Of a DNA stretch of 64,000 nucleotides, positions 50,973 through 57,405 are shown one piece after another. The stretch is from Rufibacter sp. DG15C (GTDB lineage Bacteria > Bacteroidota > Bacteroidia > Cytophagales > Hymenobacteraceae). The notes under the pieces were generated by a model that made no database searches, was not told where the DNA came from, and worked only from the letters and a program-made list of their open reading frames with translations. The translations under genes and the position numbers were made by a program. The stretch is taken from the NCBI RefSeq assembly GCF_001577755.1, contig NZ_CP010776.1, positions 1-64,000 of the forward strand, written 5' to 3'. Position 1 is the first letter of the stretch; every line of letters starts with the position of its first letter.

Positions 50973-52250
50973 ATGAAAAAAGTATTTGCATCAATTAACA
51001 AAACATCAGGAACAAGGATATCAAAAAATCTCCTCCTCTCCTGCTTATTGGCACTTACCGCCACGGGTGCCTGTAGCCAAAAGACCATAACGGCAGACCC
51101 AGTTACTAGCGAGTGCACGCCCTTAGAGACCCGCCAACCCAACGCGCCAGACCAGAAACCTACCTTTGCCGGACAGACCAGGGCATGCGGCATGACGTCT
51201 ACCAGCGCCTATCAGGTAGAGGTATTGGCAAAAGGATTAGACAAACCTTGGGCGGTTGAGCCCCTGCCAGACGGTAATCTACTGGTGACAGAAAAACCAG
51301 GCAGAATGAGGGTGATATCTGCTACAGGTGCTATGGGCGAGCCTCTGACGGGTTTGCCAGAAGTGGTGGCCGGCGGCCAGGCAGGATTATTGGATGTGGC
51401 GCTTAGCCCCACGTTTGCCACAGACAGAACCATTTACTGGAGCTTTTCTGAACCGCGCTCCGGGGGCAACGGAACGGCCGTGGCCCGCGGCGTATTGTCA
51501 CAAGACAACAAAAGCTTGACCCAGGTAAAAGTCATTCTCAGCACCAAACCAACCTATAACAACACCATGCACTTTGGGTCCAGGTTAGCCTTTGGGCCAG
51601 AAGGTATGCTGTACGTGACCATGGGCGAACGCTCCAGCCTAGAAACCCGTCCGCAAGCCCAGCACATGAACAGCCATTTGGGCAAGATTTTGCGCATCAC
51701 TCCAGATGGTGCCCCCGCGCCCGGTAATCCGTTCATCGGCCAGTCTGGCGCCTTGCCTGAAATATGGACTGTGGGCCATAGAAATGTCCAGTCATCTGCA
51801 TTTGACATGCAAGGCAAATTGTGGATAGTAGAGATGGGACCGCAAGGCGGTGATGAACTGAACCTGATTGAGAAAGGTAAAAATTACGGCTGGCCGCTGG
51901 TAACCTTCGGGGAGGAATATTCTGGCCAGCCCGTTCCCAATGCCGTGACCGCCAAGGAAGGGTATGAGTCGCCGGTATATTATTGGGACCCTGTGATCGC
52001 CCCTTCTGGCGCGCAGTTCTATACAGGTTCTGCTTTCCCAGAGTGGCAAGGCAACCTCTTTGTGGGCAACATGAAAGACAAGCGATTGATCCGTCTTAAA
52101 ATTGAAAATGGAAAGGTCACCGGCGAGGAGCATTTGCTGGCAGACCGCGGCCAACGCGTGCGTGACGTGAAACAAGGACCAGACGGCGCGCTCTACATTG
52201 TCACGGACCAAAGCAACGGCGAACTCTGGAAAGTCTCCCCTAAACGCTAG
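50973..52250 (+). CDS. PQQ-dependent sugar dehydrogenase-like protein (GSDH family)
   Basis: Exported six-bladed beta-propeller of 425 aa, probably a lipoprotein (signal ending near TGAC). Blocks are LAKGLDKPWAVEPLPDG, LLVTEKPGRM, GGQAGLLDVALSP, RLAFGPEGMLYVTMGER, GHRNVQSSAFD and QGGDELNLIEKGKNYGWP. These are the Asd/GSDH residues that bind PQQ and Ca. It could oxidise aldose sugars in the periplasm and feed electrons to the chain. No PQQ synthesis genes are visible here. Confidence 0.9.
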   Translation: MKKVFASINKTSGTRISKNLLLSCLLALTATGACSQKTITADPVTSECTPLETRQPNAPDQKPTFAGQTRACGMTSTSAYQVEVLAKGLDKPWAVEPLPDGNLLVTEKPGRMRVISATGAMGEPLTGLPEVVAGGQAGLLDVALSPTFATDRTIYWSFSEPRSGGNGTAVARGVLSQDNKSLTQVKVILSTKPTYNNTMHFGSRLAFGPEGMLYVTMGERSSLETRPQAQHMNSHLGKILRITPDGAPAPGNPFIGQSGALPEIWTVGHRNVQSSAFDMQGKLWIVEMGPQGGDELNLIEKGKNYGWPLVTFGEEYSGQPVPNAVTAKEGYESPVYYWDPVIAPSGAQFYTGSAFPEWQGNLFVGNMKDKRLIRLKIENGKVTGEEHLLADRGQRVRDVKQGPDGALYIVTDQSNGELWKVSPKR

Positions 52251-52252
52251 AC

Positions 52253-52290
52253 CGTTTTTGGCTTAATTTTCAGAAATCAGGCCAAAAACG
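52253..52290. repeat. Dispersed palindrome, copy 16
   Basis: CGTTTTTGGCTTAATTTTC with AGAAATCAGGCCAAAAACG. It begins 3 bp after the sugar dehydrogenase stop. Confidence 0.86.
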
Positions 52291-52333
52291 ATGTTTCAAC
52301 AGACTTTACCAAGTTGTAACATCAACCTTATCA

Positions 52334-52372
52334 AAACAGCAAGAGCCTCTACTACAGAGGCTCTTGCTGTTT
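52334..52372. terminator. Bidirectional terminator between convergent genes
   Basis: AAACAGCAAGAGCCTCT and AGAGGCTCTTGCTGTTT form a 17-bp perfect stem with a 5-nt loop. It lies between the convergent GSDH and DUF5777 genes. Confidence 0.85.
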
Positions 52373-52389
52373 CCATCCACCACATTCAC

Positions 52390-53277
52390 TTATTCTGTTT
52401 TGGCAGTCTTCACCTGAAAGACCCTGGAAATATTAAAGCCGAAGTAGATGTCTCCGTTGTTCCAGCTTCCGGGGTTTCTAGGGATGAAAAACTGTTCAAT
52501 CATGCCTTGGGCATTGGTCGCCATTAATTGGAAGACGTGGCCGCCGGTTTCAATGTCTACTCCTAACGAAAGGCAATTCCTGAATTGGTCAGCGGTCTGG
52601 CCGGGCAAAAGGTAAAAGTACTCTGCGTTAAAGGTAGTGCGCTTGTTGATTTTGAACCGGCCGCCTGCGCCCATCGCATACACGTTGTTTTCGTCTTGTG
52701 CCAAGGGTACCAAGTTTCTGTGCACCATGGTGGGGGCCAGCTGTAACGATACCCGCTCTGTAAGTTTACGGGCTAACAATGCCTGAAACGTGTAGGTTAA
52801 CCGGTATTTGAATTGTTCTTCTACGTTGGGTTCAGTCCACTTCAGGGTTTTGATGGCGGTGCTGGTGAACAGCGTGACGGTAACCGGCATGCCCGTCTCC
52901 TTCTGCCGCAGCAGCTTGTATTTCAAGAACCCATCATAGGTCTTCTCCAGAGAACTGCGTCCAACGCCCGCGGTGAACCTATCATTAAGGCCATATTCCA
53001 AACCCAACCGAATGGTGGCCTGATCCAATCCCCACAACTCATAGGCTCCACTGTTTAGGGTGCCAAAACGGTGTGCAATCAAGAAGAGCAACACCCCTGC
53101 TTTGTTGGTTTCTACGGTGTGGCCATTGAGCAGTCTTACCGCTTTAAAAGTGGCACTGGTAAACTCAGATTGGGTGCTGTCCTGGCTTTGGGCAAGCTTC
53201 CATAGATCATCTTGCGCGAAAGCCGGGCAAGCCACTACCGCCCACAGAAAACTCAGGAATAGATATCGTTTTACCAT
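52390..53277 (-). CDS. DUF5777 family outer-membrane beta-barrel protein
   Basis: Exported 295-aa protein with signal peptide ending PAFAQ. The rest is amphipathic beta with LLFLIAHRFGTLNSGAYELWG and GLDQATIRLGLEYGLNDRFT, typical of DUF5777. It starts 3 bp before the YceI stop on the same strand. Found with YceI and cytochrome-like proteins in Bacteroidota, but the role is unknown. Confidence 0.9.
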   Translation of the reverse strand: MVKRYLFLSFLWAVVACPAFAQDDLWKLAQSQDSTQSEFTSATFKAVRLLNGHTVETNKAGVLLFLIAHRFGTLNSGAYELWGLDQATIRLGLEYGLNDRFTAGVGRSSLEKTYDGFLKYKLLRQKETGMPVTVTLFTSTAIKTLKWTEPNVEEQFKYRLTYTFQALLARKLTERVSLQLAPTMVHRNLVPLAQDENNVYAMGAGGRFKINKRTTFNAEYFYLLPGQTADQFRNCLSLGVDIETGGHVFQLMATNAQGMIEQFFIPRNPGSWNNGDIYFGFNISRVFQVKTAKTE

Positions 53278-53279
53278 AA

Positions 53280-53864
53280 TTAGAGCGTTTTATCTTGGTA
53301 GGGTTTGTACAACATCTGCACACTAATGTCTATGCGTTTGGCAATGTTATCTTTGACCAGTGCAGGTATCTCAATGTTGAACTCCTGCGGCGTAACAGAA
53401 AAATTAGCCCTGCCCTGCATCTGCTGGCCTTTGACGTCTAGCGTGGCATTGGTCCTGAGGAGCCTGGCAACGCCGTGAATGGTTAGGATGCCTTCCAATT
53501 GCAAGGAATACAGCCTGTCCTGGCTGAAGTCTATGTCCTTTATATTGAGGATTTTGCCTTTGAAGGTGGCTTTTGGGTACTTGTGCGACTCTACATAGTT
53601 TTCATTGAAGTGCTCCTGCATCAAGGCCTTCTTAAACTGGAACGCCGTCATGGGCACTGAGAAAACCAGGTCACCAGTGCTTGTATCCAAAAAGGATACT
53701 ACTTGCCGGTTATGGGCCTCAATGTCTTCTAAAGGAGCTTTGGAGTAAAAGGAGATGTAGCCCGTCTTGGTGAAAAACTTGCCTTGGGCTTGCGGGACAA
53801 AGCTGCTGAGCAAACAAAAGCCCAGTAACAATCCGCTTCTGTAAAAACTACTTGATAGGGTCAT
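53280..53864 (-). CDS. YceI-family lipid/isoprenoid-binding protein
   Basis: Exported protein of about 194 aa from ATG 53864 (MTLSSSFYRSGLLLG). A start at 53891 would overlap the cytochrome gene by 23 bp. The YceI lipocalin-like barrel has FYSKAPLEDIEAHNRQVVSF, FNENYVESHKYPKATFKG and LEGILTIHGVARLLRT. YceI proteins carry polyisoprenoids. It stands 5 bp after the cytochrome stop. Confidence 0.92.
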   Translation of the reverse strand: MTLSSSFYRSGLLLGFCLLSSFVPQAQGKFFTKTGYISFYSKAPLEDIEAHNRQVVSFLDTSTGDLVFSVPMTAFQFKKALMQEHFNENYVESHKYPKATFKGKILNIKDIDFSQDRLYSLQLEGILTIHGVARLLRTNATLDVKGQQMQGRANFSVTPQEFNIEIPALVKDNIAKRIDISVQMLYKPYQDKTL

Positions 53865-53868
53865 GGCC

Positions 53869-54267
53869 TTAGTTGTTAGGGGCACCGTCATCTACCCATT
53901 TCTTGATTTTGGCTATGTTGCAGTCAGAGAGCTTGGCCCCGCCGTTGGGCATTGGCGGAAAACCAGGTGCGTGCGTAATGACGCCCATTAGCTTACCGGT
54001 GCTGGCCTGCGCTTTAACGCCTGCGTACGTATCTAGCACCACGCCATCTGTGGCTAGTGCTGTGCTGTGGCAGCTGTTACAATTGGCGTTCATCAAACTC
54101 AAGATGGTGTTGGTGTAGGTAATTCCTGTAGTGACGCATTGTTGGTCCTGCGGGTCTGGGTTGGGTTGCGGGTCTTGGTCTTCGGCACTGTCACTGGAGC
54201 AGGACGTCACCAGGCTGGCGCCTAATGCCAACAACAGGACAAATAGGTGGTGGGTAGATGTCTTCAT
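53869..54267 (-). CDS. Cytochrome c-like lipoprotein
   Basis: Periplasmic 132-aa protein with lipobox VTSC. The heme-binding motif is CNSCHST, and the likely distal Met ligand is in PGFPPMPNGG. A run of D, P and Q residues (DQDPQPNPDPQDQQ) links anchor to domain. It could carry electrons for the neighbouring exported proteins. It lies 88 bp after the CHRD gene. Confidence 0.9.
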   Translation of the reverse strand: MKTSTHHLFVLLLALGASLVTSCSSDSAEDQDPQPNPDPQDQQCVTTGITYTNTILSLMNANCNSCHSTALATDGVVLDTYAGVKAQASTGKLMGVITHAPGFPPMPNGGAKLSDCNIAKIKKWVDDGAPNN

Positions 54268-54355
54268 AGTGTATTTTTGGGTTAAGGTGAATATAAAAAT
54301 GTAAGAGTAGGGAAGGCTGGATCGCCCTCCCGTTTTTACTCTTTTTGAAACCTAC

Positions 54356-54895
54356 CTAGTATCCGGTAGTGGTGCCCGTGGTAGTAGAACCGGCGCTGCC
54401 AGTGGTAGCGGTTGCACCAGCCATGGTGATTTGTGCCCGTATCTCGCCGCCGGGGTATGTAGTGGTATGCACGTTTACATACCAAAGGCCCGCCAACAAA
54501 TCTGCTTCCTGCGCATCTGTCAAGACTGCCTGTTTGGTGACAGGGCTGGTGAAAGCCGTCTCACTGATGTTCACCACCGGAGGACCAGAAACGCCTACCG
54601 CCCCTTTGTGGAAGTGGGCCATGGTAGTAGCAGAGGTCAATCCAGAAAAAGTAAGGGTGTAGTCCAGCACGTTAGTGTCCTTGTTATAGGAGCCTGTGAT
54701 GGTCCCAGTTCCGGGAGACGAATTGGCTGGAACTTCCTGCCTACCAGAAAGCGTAGCCATCCGCATTTCTACCTTGTTTTGTTGGGGCATGTCATCATCA
54801 TCGTCGTCATCGTCATCGCTGCATGCGTTGATGGAAAAGGCGCCTACAATCATGAGACTGAAGACTAAATGGAAGACATATTTTGAGGTTTTCAT
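54356..54895 (-). CDS. CHRD-domain lipoprotein
   Basis: Exported 179-aa protein. A lipobox INAC gives a lipid anchor, followed by a run of nine Asp, then the CHRD domain with LSGRQEVPANSSPGTGTITG, AHFHKGAVGVSGPPVV and WYVNVHTTTYPGGEIRAQI. The tail is Gly/Thr/Ser rich. CHRD members bind metal or other ligands outside the cell; the exact role is unknown. It is the first gene of the four-gene operon. Confidence 0.92.
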   Translation of the reverse strand: MKTSKYVFHLVFSLMIVGAFSINACSDDDDDDDDDMPQQNKVEMRMATLSGRQEVPANSSPGTGTITGSYNKDTNVLDYTLTFSGLTSATTMAHFHKGAVGVSGPPVVNISETAFTSPVTKQAVLTDAQEADLLAGLWYVNVHTTTYPGGEIRAQITMAGATATTGSAGSTTTGTTTGY

Positions 54896-55089
54896 AGTTG
54901 TAAATGGTTAATTGTAAAAAAGCATTACACGACAAATTTTAATCAGCAAAAGCAACTGTATCTTATTCTATAACAGCCTTTTATCTACTTTTCACTGATT
55001 TACTGGCCCAACTTTTGGGCAACGAAGAGCCTATCTCCCATTTTTTGGGAGAGGAAAACAGCGAGCGAAAAGGTTTTATTAAGGTTTTA

Positions 55090-56490
55090 TTAAGGTTTTA
55101 AGTGAAACGAATAACTGGTTGAGAAAAAGACGCCGGCACTTGTGAGGTTTACCTTTCCTGCACCAATGCCAGACAGCGGTAGTTTCACAAAAGGCTCCAC
55201 CCCCAGTGACAAGCCAGAGGCAAACGTTCGGGCGTAACTGACAGATAGGTTCTGGACCTGGAACCAGTGGCGGTTCTCATTGTCCACTTCCCATGTCTTA
55301 GTATACGTTTTTGGCGGGTTTCCAGAGCCGTAGGAGGCAGTATATTGGTAGGTGTATTTTTCGTTCAGCATCACATAGCTAGATAGACCTGCCTGCAGGG
55401 CCAGGCTGTTATTCCCTTTCTGCCAGAAGGTGTAGTTGAGGTTCACTGGAATGTCTATAACACGGCAGACGGCCTCAATGTCGTTCTTATAAGCAAAGGT
55501 GGTCCCAGCCGGTGCGGTATAATACTCTGGCGCAGTAGAGTAGATTTTCTTAGCCCAGACGGCGCCGGTTACCAAACTAAACCGTTTGCTCAGCGGCACT
55601 GCCACCAGAATTCCAGCGTTGGGAGATATCCGGTCTGCCCCTTTAAGTTTCACGGTGGTAAAATCTGGCGCCAGGGCTATGCCCACTTGTACATGCTTCA
55701 AGAAATGCTTTTCCTTACCCTCAAGGCTCTTCTTTTCAGGTAAACTGTCCTGTACCATGTCAGAAGCGGGCAAGAGGGTTTCTGGAGCTTTCACACTTAC
55801 AGAATCTTTCTTCAGCATTAAGCTTTCTTGCTCCTGAACAACCGAGGCGCTAGCTTCTTCCTTCCCTCCTGCCGCGTTTTCCTCTTCTTTGATAAACACG
55901 GCTTCTGGCTTATTTACAGTAGCTAAAGCTTTAATAGCCACTGTTTTGGTTTCTTTAACAGGCTTAGTTCCAAGCGTTTTATTGGTTCTAGAGTTTCTGT
56001 TGGGTACTAGCGCTAGCCTTGGGATTAACTTCTTCTCACCAAGTCGTTTTTGGCTTGTTTTCTGGAAATCAGGCGAAAAACGGTTGGGCTCAATCATCCC
56101 CTGACTGTGGTTTTCTGCGGTTGCAATTGTTGGTTGCTTACTACTTAAAGGTTCTATTGGCTGTGTTTTTCTTTTCTCTGCTGTGGTTTGTTTTGCTGGT
56201 GAGGAAGTATGGCTTACCTGATTATTTTTCAAGGTTTCTGTGGCGCTCACTATGGTAGTAGGGCCTTCTGGATGTTGGTTAAATAGGGTAGGCACGCTGA
56301 GCAGGCACAAGAACAGCAACAGGCCCAACAGTGGGTAAAACCACGCACCTCTGCCGTTGCCTGCCTGTTGGGCATCTAGCCGTTGATCCATGTCTGCCCA
56401 GGCCGCCGGGTTAAAGGGAGTATCATACCCTTCTGCCGACTCTCGGAACAGCTGATCTAGTTCTTCGTCAGACATATTGTTTGTATTCAT
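55090..56490 (-). CDS. Anti-sigma-like N-terminus fused to outer-membrane beta-barrel domain
   Basis: Protein of 466 aa. The cytoplasmic N-terminus (MSDEELDQLFRESAEGYDTP) and one membrane segment (about 49-70) resemble anti-sigma proteins. A long Ser/Thr/Lys-rich linker leads to a beta-rich C-terminal domain (about 260-466) like PorT/outer-membrane barrels, ending FFSTSYSFHLKP. It overlaps the upstream sigma gene by 23 bp. Residues 137-149 (RFSPDFQKTSQKR) are encoded by a palindromic repeat in the linker. The two-membrane topology is odd and unproved. Confidence 0.82.
   Translation of the reverse strand: MNTNNMSDEELDQLFRESAEGYDTPFNPAAWADMDQRLDAQQAGNGRGAWFYPLLGLLLFLCLLSVPTLFNQHPEGPTTIVSATETLKNNQVSHTSSPAKQTTAEKRKTQPIEPLSSKQPTIATAENHSQGMIEPNRFSPDFQKTSQKRLGEKKLIPRLALVPNRNSRTNKTLGTKPVKETKTVAIKALATVNKPEAVFIKEEENAAGGKEEASASVVQEQESLMLKKDSVSVKAPETLLPASDMVQDSLPEKKSLEGKEKHFLKHVQVGIALAPDFTTVKLKGADRISPNAGILVAVPLSKRFSLVTGAVWAKKIYSTAPEYYTAPAGTTFAYKNDIEAVCRVIDIPVNLNYTFWQKGNNSLALQAGLSSYVMLNEKYTYQYTASYGSGNPPKTYTKTWEVDNENRHWFQVQNLSVSYARTFASGLSLGVEPFVKLPLSGIGAGKVNLTSAGVFFSTSYSFHLKP
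56045..56082. repeat. Dispersed palindrome, copy 17, inside the barrel-protein gene
   Basis: CGTTTTTGGCTTGTTTTC with GAAATCAGGCGAAAAACG. In frame it gives RFSPDFQKTSQKR, the same frame as comEC copy 7. Confidence 0.92.
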
Positions 56491-57034
56491 CTACCCTATT
56501 TCTTTTTAACATCTCCCGTAAATTGGCTCTGGCCTTAAACAAGTTAGACTTTGAGGCACCTGCGGTTATTCCCAGGATTTCGGCTATCTCTTCATGGGTG
56601 TAGCCGTCTATCACATACATATTGAACACGGTTCTATAGCCCGGCGACAGCTGTTGCACCAACCCAATGAGGTACTCATAGTTGATCTGCTGCAGCACGT
56701 CATAAGAATCTGCGGTGGGGGCCGCAGACTCCAGGTCTATGGCGTGGTAGTGTTTGAGGTTATGGCGGTAATTGTCCAGCGCTGTATTGATCATAATCCG
56801 GCGGAGCCACCCTTTAAAAGGCTTGGTAGCGTCGTACTGCTTAAGTCTGGTGAACACTTTCATAAAACCGTCATTCAGGACCTCTTTCGCTTCTTCTGCA
56901 TCTTTGGTATACCGGACGCAAATACTCATAGCATAGCCATAGAAGAGCCTGTATAGCTCTTTTTGTGCCGCTCGGTTGTCAGCCAGGCACCCTTGCAGAA
57001 CTGCTTCTATTTCCTTGCTTACCGTTTCGCTCAC
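56468..57034 (-). CDS. ECF-type RNA polymerase sigma factor
   Basis: Sigma-70 family protein of 188 aa. Region 2 has YTKDAEEAKEVLNDGFMKVF and GWLRRIMINTALDNYR. Region 4 has SPGYRTVFNMYVIDGYTHEE and ITAGASKSNLFKARANLREM. Its end overlaps the start of the membrane/barrel protein, so the two are translationally linked and probably act as sigma and anti-sigma. Confidence 0.94.
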   Translation of the reverse strand: MSETVSKEIEAVLQGCLADNRAAQKELYRLFYGYAMSICVRYTKDAEEAKEVLNDGFMKVFTRLKQYDATKPFKGWLRRIMINTALDNYRHNLKHYHAIDLESAAPTADSYDVLQQINYEYLIGLVQQLSPGYRTVFNMYVIDGYTHEEIAEILGITAGASKSNLFKARANLREMLKRNRVDEYKQYV

Positions 57035-57340
57035 TGTTTCAGAATTAGCGCTCCCATCACGGAAGGAATTACAAAAGGGTTGCCACGCCTCAGAAAAATA
57101 TTTTCAAAAAGTTAAAAGATGCAGATGCCGCCTTGATTGGAGCTATCTTTTCAATTGCCGCGCAAGGCTTTGGGTAGAGACAATGAGTTGTCTTTCACGT
57201 AGGAAAGATATCATTTTTACGAAATCCAAAAGAACTGGGGGCGGCGGGCAGGCTGAAAATTCTTGAGTTAATAAAATAGCCAAATTTGGGACAAGCCAGA
57301 ACAATCCTCTATTGTCAGAAAAGGTTCTTGAAGTAGTTAG
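57035..57340. other. Intergenic region with no supported gene
   Basis: About 300 bp between the sigma gene and the kinase terminator. It should hold the sigma-operon promoter (minus). No clear motif was identified. Confidence 0.5.
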
Positions 57341-57380
57341 GCACAAAAAAAGCGGGAAGACACAATTGTCTTCCCGCTTC
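57341..57380 (-). terminator. Terminator of the histidine kinase gene
   Basis: AGCGGGAAGAC and GTCTTCCCGCT pair with a 6-nt loop. On the minus strand the stem is followed by TTTTTTT. Confidence 0.85.
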
Positions 57381-57405
57381 TAAATAAAGTTTGACTACGC
57401 TAAAG

